From positions 43,528 through 107,527 of the forward strand of contig NZ_FNPT01000018.1 of the NCBI RefSeq assembly GCF_900107375.1: a DNA stretch of 64,000 nucleotides, written 5' to 3'. Positions 49,895 through 60,193 of this stretch are shown one piece after another (position 1 is the first letter of the stretch; each line of letters opens with the position of its first letter). The translations under genes were made by a program, and so were the position numbers. Source of the stretch: Lysobacter sp. yr284 (GTDB lineage Bacteria; Pseudomonadota; Gammaproteobacteria; Xanthomonadales; Xanthomonadaceae). The notes below the pieces were generated by a model that was given only the letters and a program-made list of their open reading frames with translations, was not told the origin of the DNA and ran no database searches.

Positions 49895-52594
49895 ATGAGT
49901 TCCCAGACCGCCGCCACCCCGCCCGCTGCCGCCGCCACGCCGTCCAATTGGCGCCGCGCCCTGTCGATGCTCGCCAGCCTGGCGATCCTGGCGCTGGCGC
50001 TGCATGCGCTGGCGGGGGAGTTCAGCGGGCATGGGGTCAAGGCGATCAAGGACGCATTCCGGGAGATCGACTCTCTTCGTATCGCCTTGGCGTTTGTGCT
50101 GGGCCTCGCCAGCTATGCCTGCTTGGTTGGCTTCGACGCCATCGGCCTGCGCCGCAACGCGGTCAAGGTCAAGCCGATGCGGCTGATCCTCACCGCCTTC
50201 CTCGCCAACGCGGTCGGCCACACGCTCGGCTTCGCCGCGCTGACCGGCGGCGCGGTGCGCCTGCGCGGCTACGGCGCGGCCGGGCTGTCGCTGGCCGACA
50301 TCGGCCAGGTGGTGCTGATGAGCACGCTCGGCTTCGTGTTCGGCGCCTGGGTGCTGCTGGCCTGCGCGCTGATGTTCGAACCGGCGCCGGCGGCGCTGCT
50401 GCTGCCGCTGGGCGAGAACGCGATCCGCGCCGCCGGCGGCGCGGTCGCGCTGGCCTTCTTGGCGTTGCTGATCGCGGTCGGCCGCGACGGCCGCACCTTG
50501 CGCTTGCGCGGCCATGCGCTGTGGCTGCCCGACCGCCGCACCGTGCTCAGCGTCACCGCGCTGAGCGTGGTCGAACTGGCCCTGGCCGGCGGCGCGCTGT
50601 ACGTGCTGCTGGCGCCGTCGATTCCGCCCGAATCGGGCACCGGCTTCGTCGGCTTCGTCGGCCTGTACCTGGTGGCGGTGCTGGCAGGGTTGGTGTCGAG
50701 CGTGCCGGCCGGCATCGGCGTGTTCGAATGGAGCCTGCTCAAGCTGCTGCCGAGCGTGGCCCCGGCCAGCCTGCTGGCGGCGGCGCTGGCCTACCGCATC
50801 ACCTACTACGCCGCGCCGCTGGTGCTGGCGACGATCCTGGGCCTGGTCGCCTCGGCGCGCGGCCCGGTCGCGCAGAGCGCCGGCGCGCTGCGCACGGCGT
50901 GGCTGGCGGTGCGGCCGTGGCTGCCGCACGTGATCGCGCTGGCCGCGTTCGTGCTCGGCGCCGCACTGATCCTCGACGGCACCCTGCCCAAGCCGCAGCA
51001 CCGCCTCGCCCACGCGCCGCTGCCGCTGATCGAAACCTCGCAGTTGCTCGCCAGCCTCGGCGGCGTCGGCCTGCTGCTGATCGGCCAGGGCCTGCAGCGG
51101 CGCAGCCACGCCGCGTGGGCGCTGGCGCTGGGCGTGTGCATCCTGCTGCCGCTGCCGTCGTGGCTGCGCGGCGGCCACTGGCTGCTGGCGCTGGCGCCGC
51201 CGCTGGTGGCGCTGGCGCTGTGGGCGGCGCGGCGCGAGTTCTACCGCCAGGGCGCGCTGCTCGACGAGGCCTGGTCGTGGCGCTGGCTGCGCAACCTCGG
51301 GCTGGTGCTGATCGCGGCGATCTGGCTGCTGTTCTTCGCCTACAGCCACGTCGAGTACCGCAACGAGCTGTGGTGGGAATTCCTGGTCTCCGGCAACGCG
51401 CCGCGCGCGCTGCGGGCGATGCTGCTGGTCAGCGTGGCGGTGATCGCGTTCGGCCTGGCGCGGCTGCTGCACGCTGCGCGCACCGCGCTGCCGGCCGCCG
51501 ACGAAGCCCAGCTGGCGCTGATCCGGCCGATCCTGGCCCAGGCCGAGGACAGCCAGGCGCACCTGGCGCTGACCGGCGACAAGGCGTTGCTGCTGGACCC
51601 GCAGCAGCGCGGGCTGGTGATGATGCAGCGCTACGGCGGCTCGCTGATCTCGATGGGCGACCCGGTCGGCCCGCCCGAGGTCGCGCGCGAACTGATCTGG
51701 CGCTTCCGCGAGGAAGCCGACCGCATGGGCGTGCGGCCGGTGTTCTACCAGGTCGGCGAGCAGTACTGGCAGACCTACCTCGACCTCGGCCTGACCCTGG
51801 TCAAGCTCGGCGAGGAGGCGCTGGTGCCGCTGACAGACTTCAGCCTGCAGGGCGCCAACCGCGCCGACCTGCGCCAGGCCTGGAACCGCGGCAAGCGCTC
51901 GGGCCTGAGCTTCCGCATCGTCCCGGCCGAGCAGGTCGCGCCGATCCTGGCGACGCTGGAGGAGATCTCCGACGACTGGCTCGAATTCAAGTCCGGCGAG
52001 GAAAAGGGCTTCTCGCTGGGCAGTTTCGACAACGCCTACCTGGAACGCCTGCCGGTGGCGCTGGTCGAGCACGAGGGCCGCATCGTCGCCTTCGCCAACG
52101 TATGGAACGCGACCAACGGCCGCGAGCTGTCGATCGACCTGATGCGCCACGCAGCCGACGCGCCCAAGGGCACCATGGATTTCATGTTCGCCGAGCTGCT
52201 GCTATGGGGCCGCGCGCAGGGCTTCGAGCGCTTCTCGCTGGGCATGGCGCCGCTGTCGGGGCTGTCCCAGCACCGCCTGGCCGGGCGCTGGAACCGCTTC
52301 GCCAACCTGATCGCGCGCCACGGCGAGCGCTTCTACGGCTTCGTCGGGCTGCGCCGGTTCAAGGCCAAGTTCGATCCGGTCTGGCGCACCCGCTATCTCG
52401 CCGCGCCCGCCGGCATGCACCTGCCGGCGGCGCTGCTGGACGCGACCCGGCTGATCTCGCTGGACCCGCGCCGCCACGACGAAGGCGAACGCCATGTCGC
52501 GCGGTTCCCGAGCAGCGCGCCGGCGCCTCAGGGCGACGCGGGCGCCGACGCGATCCCGGCCGCCGCCAGCACCCGCGCGGCGACGCCGTCGTAA
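49895..52594 (+). CDS. mprF: Bifunctional lysylphosphatidylglycerol synthase/flippase
   Basis: 899 residues. The N-terminal two-thirds has many membrane helices (about residues 25-520), the LPG flippase domain (LTAFLANAVGHTLGFAALTG, SSVPAGIGVFEWSLLKLLP). The C-terminal third is the soluble synthase (DUF2156): GDKALLLDPQQRGLVMMQRY, SMGDPVGP, FKSGEEKGFSLGSFDNAYLE, DLMRHAADAPKGTMDFMFAE and RFKAKFDPVWRTRYLA. It transfers lysine from Lys-tRNA to phosphatidylglycerol and flips the product, lowering surface charge and giving tolerance to cationic peptides. Its 3' end overlaps the convergent AcvB-type gene by 67 bases. Confidence 0.95.
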   Translation: MSSQTAATPPAAAATPSNWRRALSMLASLAILALALHALAGEFSGHGVKAIKDAFREIDSLRIALAFVLGLASYACLVGFDAIGLRRNAVKVKPMRLILTAFLANAVGHTLGFAALTGGAVRLRGYGAAGLSLADIGQVVLMSTLGFVFGAWVLLACALMFEPAPAALLLPLGENAIRAAGGAVALAFLALLIAVGRDGRTLRLRGHALWLPDRRTVLSVTALSVVELALAGGALYVLLAPSIPPESGTGFVGFVGLYLVAVLAGLVSSVPAGIGVFEWSLLKLLPSVAPASLLAAALAYRITYYAAPLVLATILGLVASARGPVAQSAGALRTAWLAVRPWLPHVIALAAFVLGAALILDGTLPKPQHRLAHAPLPLIETSQLLASLGGVGLLLIGQGLQRRSHAAWALALGVCILLPLPSWLRGGHWLLALAPPLVALALWAARREFYRQGALLDEAWSWRWLRNLGLVLIAAIWLLFFAYSHVEYRNELWWEFLVSGNAPRALRAMLLVSVAVIAFGLARLLHAARTALPAADEAQLALIRPILAQAEDSQAHLALTGDKALLLDPQQRGLVMMQRYGGSLISMGDPVGPPEVARELIWRFREEADRMGVRPVFYQVGEQYWQTYLDLGLTLVKLGEEALVPLTDFSLQGANRADLRQAWNRGKRSGLSFRIVPAEQVAPILATLEEISDDWLEFKSGEEKGFSLGSFDNAYLERLPVALVEHEGRIVAFANVWNATNGRELSIDLMRHAADAPKGTMDFMFAELLLWGRAQGFERFSLGMAPLSGLSQHRLAGRWNRFANLIARHGERFYGFVGLRRFKAKFDPVWRTRYLAAPAGMHLPAALLDATRLISLDPRRHDEGERHVARFPSSAPAPQGDAGADAIPAAASTRAATPS

Positions 52595-53955
52595 TCGCCG
52601 CCGACGTGATGGTCGCCGTGCATCTTCTCGATCCGCACCCCGCCCGCGGGCAGGTGCGGGCATAACGCGTCGGCGTCTTCGCTGCCGTAGATGCACAGCA
52701 CCTGCGCGGCCGGCATCTGCGCCACCTGCGGCGCGATCGGCAGGCCCTGGCCGCTGCTGCCGATCCAATTGCTCAGGTGGAATTCGTATTCGGCCTTCTG
52801 CCCCGGCGACAGCAGCGCGGTCAGCCGCACCAGTTCGCGCGTGGCCGGCGGCAGCTGGTTGTAGCCGCCCGGCAGCACGTCGGCGCCTTGCGAGAAGCCG
52901 ACCAGGATCACCCGCGAACGTTTCCACTGCGCGCGGTAGTAGCGCACGATGCGGTCGAGGTCGGCGCCGAAGCTTTGCGGCGTGCGCGGGCTCCAGAAGT
53001 AGCGCAGCGAATCCACCCCGACCACCGGCACGCCGGCTTCGGCCAGGCGCGCGCTGACGCTCTTGTCGACGTCCGCCCAGCCGCCGTCGCCGGAGACGAA
53101 CACGGCGAAGGTGTCGCGGTTGCCGCCGGCCTGCGCCGGCATCTCGTTGACCGGCAATCCGGCCAGGTCGGCCGGCGGCGGCGGCAGGCTGGCGTGGCGC
53201 TGCGCGCCCAGCGACGCCAGCGCCGCGCGCAGCCCCGGCAAGGCGTCGCCGCGCGCGTCGCGCCGGAAGGTGCGCGCCTGCGGCACCGCCCGGGCGAAGG
53301 CGTCGGCCTGCGCCGCCGGGCACGCCGGCGGGCCGCCGGCGGACGCGGCCAGCAGCCACGGCACCTGCAGCGGCTGCGCCTGCAACTGCGCGCGCTTGCC
53401 TTCGACCTGCAGCTTGAGCGAGCCGCTCGGGCACAGCGCCTGCGCCGCGCGCAGGCTGGGGCAGAAGTCCAGCGATACCGCGCCGGCGAACAGGCCGGCG
53501 TTGCCCTGCGCGGCGATGGCGTAGGCGAACGCCGCGCCCTCGCCGTCGCCGAGCAGCAGCGGCAGGTGATAGGTCGGCAGGCGGTAGTAGGCCTGCACGT
53601 AGCGCGAGAAATTCTCGACGTCGCCGGACGAGAAATTGCACTTGCCGCCGTCCTTGCGCAGCACCGCTTCCAACGCCGCCAGATCGACCGTGACCACCAT
53701 CGCGCCGTCGGCGACGAGCGCATCGACCCGCGCCTTGCGCGCGGCCGCGCCGATGCCGTCGGCGAACCACATCACGAAACGTTTCACTTCGCCCTGCGGC
53801 AAGCGCACCGGCGTGCGCACGAAGCGGCCGTGGGTGATGTCGCCGGCGGACGGCGGCGCGGGCGCCGCAGCGGCCGGCGCGGCCGGCGCGGGCGCGGCGA
53901 ACGCCGCGCACAAACCGGCGGCGAGAACGGTGGACAGGCGGAACGGCGCGCGCAT
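52528..53955 (-). CDS. AcvB/VirJ-family periplasmic serine hydrolase
   Basis: 475 residues with a signal peptide (MRAPFRLSTVLAAGLCAAFA). Two VirJ-like alpha/beta-hydrolase parts are seen, as in AcvB: the first (about 55-200) has LLLGDGEGAAFAYAIAAQ, the second (from about 283) has FAVFVSGDGGWADVDKSVSA and the nucleophile S355 in VGFSQGADVLP, with a late HGDHHVGGDYD supplying a His. AGGAGATC lies before ATG 53955. In rhizobia and Agrobacterium, acvB is beside lpiA, an mprF homologue, and AcvB was shown to hydrolyse lysyl-phosphatidylglycerol. Here it faces mprF with a 67-base overlap, which supports the same function by context. Confidence 0.88.
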   Translation of the reverse strand: MRAPFRLSTVLAAGLCAAFAAPAPAAPAAAAPAPPSAGDITHGRFVRTPVRLPQGEVKRFVMWFADGIGAAARKARVDALVADGAMVVTVDLAALEAVLRKDGGKCNFSSGDVENFSRYVQAYYRLPTYHLPLLLGDGEGAAFAYAIAAQGNAGLFAGAVSLDFCPSLRAAQALCPSGSLKLQVEGKRAQLQAQPLQVPWLLAASAGGPPACPAAQADAFARAVPQARTFRRDARGDALPGLRAALASLGAQRHASLPPPPADLAGLPVNEMPAQAGGNRDTFAVFVSGDGGWADVDKSVSARLAEAGVPVVGVDSLRYFWSPRTPQSFGADLDRIVRYYRAQWKRSRVILVGFSQGADVLPGGYNQLPPATRELVRLTALLSPGQKAEYEFHLSNWIGSSGQGLPIAPQVAQMPAAQVLCIYGSEDADALCPHLPAGGVRIEKMHGDHHVGGDYDGVAARVLAAAGIASAPASP

Positions 53956-54130
53956 GGGGATCTCCTGGGTGCGCCACCTTATACCCGTGCCGCTGTCGAG
54001 AGAATGCGTCGGCGCGCCGTGTGCGGCCGCGAATACGGCGGCCGCGGCCGCCGCCGCGCGCGCCGACACCCGCGGCGTTTATGATCGGCTGGCCCGACCG
54101 GGCGCGAACATCACGCAAGGAGCCCGCCCC

Positions 54131-54799
54131 ATGCCACGCACGGCCGCCATCGTTCTCGCCGCCACCGCGCTGTTCGCCGCATCGCCGACGCCGGCGCAGC
54201 CCGCCGCCGTCGCCGCGCCGCCGGCCGGCGAAACCGCCTGTTCGTTCGGCGCTTTCGTTACTGAAACCGACCCGGCCGGGCTCAACGTCCGCGCCGGCCC
54301 GGGCACCGCGCACAAGGTGCTCGGCACGCTGCCGCCGATCCGCCACAGCCGCGACGAACCGCCGATGAGCGCGATGGTCGAGGTCGAGGTGATCGCCGGC
54401 GCCGACGGCTGGTTCAAGATCCGCGGCGCGCAGGACAACGACGCGCTGATCGAAGGCCCGCAGCGGCCGATGTTCAAGGGCACCGGCTGGGTCAGCGGGC
54501 GCAAGCTCACGGTCAAGTCGCAGGCGAGCAGCGGTCGGCAACGGCCGGATGCGAAAGCGCCGGCGGTCATGATCGGGCACGACGCGATGAGCTTCGACAC
54601 CGATGCCTTCGTCGGCTCGGCCCGTTTGGCCGGGTGCTCCGGGCGCTGGGCGCTGGTCGAATTCGGCCCGATCGAGCGCGACGACGACTCCGGCCTGGAG
54701 ATCAAGCCCGCGGCCAAGGCGGGACTCGCCGGCGGCCGCTTCCGCGCCTGGGTCGACCGGCTGTGCGCGCTCCAGGAAACCAGCTGCGACGGTGCTTGA
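54131..54799 (+). CDS. Exported SH3-domain protein
   Basis: 222 residues. A signal peptide (MPRTAAIVLAATALFAASPT) is followed by a bacterial SH3 motif, DPAGLNVRAGPGTAHKVLGT, at about residues 53-75, and later GTGWVSGRKLTV, which closes the SH3 unit. The C-terminal part (about 150-222) is unassigned and has cysteines that could pair (LAGCSGRW, DRLCALQETSC). SH3 domains of this type often bind cell wall. AAGGAG precedes ATG 54131. It is divergent from the AcvB-type gene across 175 bases. Confidence 0.82.
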   Translation: MPRTAAIVLAATALFAASPTPAQPAAVAAPPAGETACSFGAFVTETDPAGLNVRAGPGTAHKVLGTLPPIRHSRDEPPMSAMVEVEVIAGADGWFKIRGAQDNDALIEGPQRPMFKGTGWVSGRKLTVKSQASSGRQRPDAKAPAVMIGHDAMSFDTDAFVGSARLAGCSGRWALVEFGPIERDDDSGLEIKPAAKAGLAGGRFRAWVDRLCALQETSCDGA

Positions 54800-54800
54800 T

Positions 54801-54957
54801 GCGGCCGGGCTTTCAGGCCCGATAGCGCTGCTTCGCCGTAGCCTGCGGCTGCGATAGTGCTGCTTTTAGTGTGGGAGGGCCTTCAGGCCCGACGCTTTCC
54901 GATCCGATGCGACGCAGCGGCCGGAGCCAACAGCCTCGGGCCTGAAGGCCCTCCCAC
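54801..54957. repeat. GTGG-type REP elements (family B), one worn copy and an inverted pair
   Basis: A degenerate copy (GCGGCCGGGCTTTCAGGCCC, 54801) lies directly after the SH3-gene stop. A consensus pair follows: forward 54871-54896 and inverted 54932-54957. It separates convergent genes. Confidence 0.82.
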
Positions 54958-55015
54958 AGTGCGATCCGGCTACATCGTTCTTAGTTCTTACTGAGTCATT
55001 CCCGCAGCGCGCCGA

Positions 55016-56107
<1,092 letters not shown>

Positions 56108-56160
56108 GGCGGCGTCTCCGGTGGCGATGCCGGCATCCTGCGCCGCGGACACTGCTGCGT

Positions 56161-56173
56161 TAATCCGGCATTA
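56161..56173. promoter_or_regulatory. T-N11-A type LysR site between the reductase and lysR genes
   Basis: TAAT-CCGGC-ATTA, a dyad with T-N11-A spacing, 36 bases before the lysR ATG, in an AT-richer stretch that also contains the related GCATAATCC. Confidence 0.4.
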
Positions 56174-56208
56174 TCCGCATGGGCCATTTAGCGAACGGAG
56201 CATAATCC

Positions 56209-57195
56209 ATGCGCGGCAGCGACTACGCCGAATTGCGCGCCTTCGCCGCCATCGCCGAACACGGCAGCTTCGTGCGCGCGGCCGCGCACCTGGGGCTGTC
56301 GCCGTCGGCGTTGAGCCAGACCATCCGCACGCTAGAAGAACGCCTGGGCGTGCGCCTGCTCAACCGCACCACCCGCTCGGTCGCGCCGAGCGAAGCCGGC
56401 GCGCGTTTGCTGGCCAAGCTGCGGCCGGCGCTGGACGACCTCGACGCGGCGGTGGCGCTGGTGCGCGACGCGCGCGATACGCCGGCCGGGCTGCTGCGGA
56501 TCAACGCCTCGCGGATCGCGGCGGTGCAGCACATCGCGCCGCTGCTGGGCGAGTTCCACGCGCGCTACCCGGACATCGTGGTCGACCTGGTCGCCGACGA
56601 CCGCCTGGTCGATATCGTCGCCGGCCGCTTCGACGCCGGCGTGCGCCTGGGCGAGATGGTCGAGCAGGACATGGTCACCGTGCGCCTGGGCGGCGACGCG
56701 GAAATGATGGTGGTCGCCGCGCCGGACTATCTGCGAGACCACGGCGTGCCGCGCGACCCGCGCGAACTGCGCCGCCACCGCTGCATCAATTTCCGCTGGC
56801 CCACCGACGGCAGCCTGTACCACTGGGAATTCGAACGCACCGGCGCGAACGGGTCGGAGAAGCTCGAAGCCGCGGTCGAAGGCCCGCTGATCGTCACCGA
56901 ACCCGAAGTGGCCCGGTGCGCGGCGCTGGACGGCGTCGGCCTGGCCTATCTGTTCGACTTCCACGTGCGCGAACACCTCGACGCCGGCCGCCTGCAACGG
57001 GTGCTGGCCGACTGGACCCCGGCGTTTCCCGGCTTCTTCCTGTACTACCCGAGCCGGCGGCAGATGCCGGCGCCGCTGCGCGCCTTCGTCGATTTCGTCC
57101 ACCAACGGCAGGCGCCGACGCCGGCGCGCCAACGCCCCGGATCGGCAAAGCCGGCGCCGGCGCGTCGCCCGGGCGGCCGCTCCGGCCGGCGTTGA
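56209..57195 (+). CDS. LysR-family transcriptional regulator
   Basis: 328 residues. Winged HTH: ELRAFAAIAEHGSFVRAAAH, LGLSPSALSQTIRTLEERLG, then VRLLNRTTRSVAPSEAGARL. The effector-binding domain follows (LLRINASRIAAVQHIAPLLG). The last 25 residues are a basic Pro/Arg-rich tail. It is divergent from the aldo/keto reductase, the typical arrangement of a LysR regulator and its target. Confidence 0.94.
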   Translation: MRGSDYAELRAFAAIAEHGSFVRAAAHLGLSPSALSQTIRTLEERLGVRLLNRTTRSVAPSEAGARLLAKLRPALDDLDAAVALVRDARDTPAGLLRINASRIAAVQHIAPLLGEFHARYPDIVVDLVADDRLVDIVAGRFDAGVRLGEMVEQDMVTVRLGGDAEMMVVAAPDYLRDHGVPRDPRELRRHRCINFRWPTDGSLYHWEFERTGANGSEKLEAAVEGPLIVTEPEVARCAALDGVGLAYLFDFHVREHLDAGRLQRVLADWTPAFPGFFLYYPSRRQMPAPLRAFVDFVHQRQAPTPARQRPGSAKPAPARRPGGRSGRR

Positions 57196-57278
57196 GGCGC
57201 GCGCCGCGGCGCGGATCGGTGACGCCGATTGCCGCAGCCGCCCGCGTCCGCATCGCGCCGGCCGCTTACACTGGGGTC

Positions 57279-57611
57279 ATGCGCGTCGACACCCTGCCCT
57301 TGCTGCTGCTCACCACCTGCCCCGACCAGGCCAGCGCCGACACCGTCGCCCAGGCCCTGGTCGAGGAAGGGCTGGCGGCCTGCGTCACCCAGCTTGCGGG
57401 CGCGACCTCGGTGTACCGCTGGCAGGGCAAGATCGAGCGCGCCAGCGAGATCCAGCTGCTGATCAAGACCCGCGTCACGGTTTGCGCCGCGGCCATGGAC
57501 CGATTGGCGCAACTGCATCCGTATGAACTGCCGGAGATGATCGTGGTCGAACCGCGCGACGTCTCCGAGCCGTACATGCGATGGGTAAACGAACAGACTC
57601 CCGACCGATGA
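57279..57611 (+). CDS. cutA: CutA1-family divalent cation tolerance protein
   Basis: 110 residues, the usual size of this trimeric PII-like protein. Conserved parts: LLLLTTCPDQASADTVAQAL, EEGLAACVTQL, SVYRWQGKIERASEIQLLIK, then LHPYELPEMIVV. In E. coli cutA lies upstream of dsbD and its loss affects copper tolerance, though the molecular role is unclear. The same order holds here. The stop overlaps the dsbD ATG as ATGA (57608-57611), so the two are coupled. Confidence 0.94.
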   Translation: MRVDTLPLLLLTTCPDQASADTVAQALVEEGLAACVTQLAGATSVYRWQGKIERASEIQLLIKTRVTVCAAAMDRLAQLHPYELPEMIVVEPRDVSEPYMRWVNEQTPDR

Positions 57612-60190
57612 CCCTCCTTTCCGCTTTCCGCGGCCGGCGCCGGTTGCGCGCCGGCGCCGCCCTCGCCTTGGCCGTGCTCGGCCTGTCCCTGTCCGCGCCG
57701 GCCCTGGCGGTGGACGAGAAGGACCTGCTGCCGGTCGACGAGGCGTTCGCGCTGAGCGCGCAGTCGCCGGCGCCGGACCGCATCGCGATCTCTTGGAAGG
57801 TCGCCAAAGGCTATTACCTCTACCGCCACCGCATCTCGGTCAAGAGCGACGCCGGCTTCGCCGCGCAGGCGCTGCAGCTGCCCAAGGGCAAGGCCTACCG
57901 CGACCAGTTCTTCGGCGACGTGGAGACCTACCACCAGGACGTCGCCGCGACCCTGCCCGGCCAGGCCAAGGCCGCCAGCGCCAAGCTGACGATCAAGTAC
58001 CAGGGCTGCGCCGACGCCGGCGTGTGCTACCCGCCGCAGACCCGCACCGTCGAGGTCGCGCTGGCCGCGCCGGCCGCCGGCGCCGGCCTCGGCAACGCCG
58101 CCGCGCCGGCGATGGACCCGGCGCCCGCAGCCGCGCCGCTGGCCACCTTCGGCGCGCGCGGCGGCGCCTCCAATCCGTTGCTGGGCGGCAGCTCGCCGCT
58201 GAGCGCGCCGGCCGCCGGCGCCGGTGCGGGCACCGACGCGCTGCCGCTGCCGCCGGAGCGCGCGTTCGGCTTCGAGGCCATCGCCAAGGACGGCGACACC
58301 CTGCTGCTGCGCTTCACCCCGGCGCGCGGCTATTACCTGTACCGCGACAAGACCTCGCTGAAGACCGACCGCGCCGACATCGCCGCCGGCAAGCCGCAGT
58401 GGCCGCGCGGCACCGCGCACCGCGACGAGCATTTCGGCGACGTCACCGTGTTCTTCGACCAGATCGACGTGCCGCTGCCGCTGCTGCGCAAGACCGCCGA
58501 GGCCGGCAGGATCGTGCTGACCGCGGGCTTCCAGGGCTGCCAGACCGACGGCATCTGCTATCCGCCGATGACCCGCAAGATCGAGGTCGACCTGGCCCGC
58601 GGCACCGTCTCCGCGGCGACGGCCGCGAGCGCCGCGGCGAGCGCGACGCCCGCCGTGGCGGCAACGGCGGCCAGCGCAACGCCGGCGGAGGCGACGACGG
58701 CCGCCGCGGCGAACGCGCCGGCCGCGGCGGATGCGGGCGTCGCCGCCGTTGCCGGCACCGATGCCGACCCGAACGCCGACGCCACCGGCGCGGCCACTGC
58801 CGGCTCCGCCGACGACAGCGCCGCCGGCGCGATCGCCGGCCGCGCCGACCAGACCGCCGCGCCGCAGGCCGCGCCCGCTGCCGCCCAGGCCGAAGACAGC
58901 CTGCTCGCCGCCTCGCTGGCCGGCCCCAACCGCTACTTCGCCCTGCTGACCTTCTTCGGCTTCGGCCTGCTGCTGGCATTCACCCCGTGCGTGCTGCCGA
59001 TGATCCCGATCCTGTCGGGCCTGATCGTCGGCCGCGGCCCGGGCCTGGGCGCGCGCCGCGCGTTCTTGCTGTCGCTGGTGTACGTGCTCGCCAGCGCGGT
59101 GGTGTTCACCATCGCCGGCGTCGTCGCCGGCCTGGTCGGCGCCAATTTGCAGATCGCGTTCCAGACGCCGTGGGTGATCGTGCTGTTCGCGCTGCTGTTC
59201 GTGGCCCTGGCGCTGTCGAGCTTCGGCCTGTTCGAACTGCAGTTGCCGCACAAGCTGCGCAGCCTGGTCGGCGCCGTCAGCGACCGCCAGCGCGCCGGTT
59301 CGTGGACCGGCGTGGCGATCATGGGCGCGTTGTCGGCGCTGATCGTCGGCCCGTGCGTGGCGCCGCCGCTGGCCGCGGCGGTGCTGTACATCGGCCAGAC
59401 CCGCGACCCGCTGTTCGGCGGCGCGGCGCTGTTCGCGCTGGCGATGGGCATGGGCGCGCCGCTGCTCGCGTTCGGCGTCGCCGCCGGCAAGGGCCTGCCG
59501 ACCAGCGGGCCGTGGATGGTCGGCGTGCAGCGGGTGTTCGGGGTGGTGTTCCTGGGCATGGCGGTGTGGATGCTCTCGCGCATCCTGCCGGGCCCGGCGA
59601 CGCTGGCGCTGTACGGGGCGATGCTGCTCGGCGCGGCGGTGCTGGCCGCGCTCGGCGGCGGCGGCGCGGACCGCAGCTTCGGCCTGCGCGCGCTGGCCTG
59701 GGTGGCGGCGCTGTTGCTCGGCGTGGCCGGCGCGGCGCAGGTGTTCGGCGCGCTCGCCGGCGGCCACGACCCGCTGCAGCCGCTGGCCGGCCTGCGCGGC
59801 GGCGCGGCGGCGCAATCGGCCGAACTGCCGTTCCGCAAGATCAAGTCCAACCAAGATCTGGACCGCGAGATCGCCGCGGCCCAGGCCGCCGGCCTGCCGC
59901 TGATGCTCGACTTCTATGCCGACTGGTGCGTGGCCTGCAAGGAAATGGAGAAGTACACCTTTCCCGAACCGGCCGTGCACCGGGCGCTGGACGGCTTCGT
60001 CCTGCTCAAGGCCGATGTCACCGCCAACGACGAGGCCGACCAGGCGCTGATGAAGCGGCTGGGCGTGATCGGCCCGCCGATGACGATCTACTACGCCCAT
60101 GGCGCCGAACGCCGCGAGCTGCGCCTGGTCGGCTTCGAGAAGGCCGAGCCGTTCGCCCAGCGCGCGCGCGCCGCGGCCGGGGGACGCTGA
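57608..60190 (+). CDS. dsbD: Thiol:disulfide interchange protein DsbD with duplicated N-terminal domain
   Basis: 860 residues, against about 565 in E. coli. It carries electrons from cytoplasmic thioredoxin across the inner membrane to periplasmic thiol proteins. A signal peptide ends near ALA. Two copies of the periplasmic N domain follow, each with a GYYLYR motif and a C-x5-CYPP cysteine pair: C134/C140 and C311/C317. An Ala-rich linker leads to the membrane domain with the redox cysteines C461 (FTPCVLPM) and C583 (VGPCVAPP), then the C-terminal thioredoxin domain with C774-VA-C777 (DWCVACKEME). ATG 57608 is preferred over one 27 bases upstream because of the ATGA junction with cutA. Confidence 0.94.
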   Translation: MTLLSAFRGRRRLRAGAALALAVLGLSLSAPALAVDEKDLLPVDEAFALSAQSPAPDRIAISWKVAKGYYLYRHRISVKSDAGFAAQALQLPKGKAYRDQFFGDVETYHQDVAATLPGQAKAASAKLTIKYQGCADAGVCYPPQTRTVEVALAAPAAGAGLGNAAAPAMDPAPAAAPLATFGARGGASNPLLGGSSPLSAPAAGAGAGTDALPLPPERAFGFEAIAKDGDTLLLRFTPARGYYLYRDKTSLKTDRADIAAGKPQWPRGTAHRDEHFGDVTVFFDQIDVPLPLLRKTAEAGRIVLTAGFQGCQTDGICYPPMTRKIEVDLARGTVSAATAASAAASATPAVAATAASATPAEATTAAAANAPAAADAGVAAVAGTDADPNADATGAATAGSADDSAAGAIAGRADQTAAPQAAPAAAQAEDSLLAASLAGPNRYFALLTFFGFGLLLAFTPCVLPMIPILSGLIVGRGPGLGARRAFLLSLVYVLASAVVFTIAGVVAGLVGANLQIAFQTPWVIVLFALLFVALALSSFGLFELQLPHKLRSLVGAVSDRQRAGSWTGVAIMGALSALIVGPCVAPPLAAAVLYIGQTRDPLFGGAALFALAMGMGAPLLAFGVAAGKGLPTSGPWMVGVQRVFGVVFLGMAVWMLSRILPGPATLALYGAMLLGAAVLAALGGGGADRSFGLRALAWVAALLLGVAGAAQVFGALAGGHDPLQPLAGLRGGAAAQSAELPFRKIKSNQDLDREIAAAQAAGLPLMLDFYADWCVACKEMEKYTFPEPAVHRALDGFVLLKADVTANDEADQALMKRLGVIGPPMTIYYAHGAERRELRLVGFEKAEPFAQRARAAAGGR

Positions 60191-60193
60191 GCC

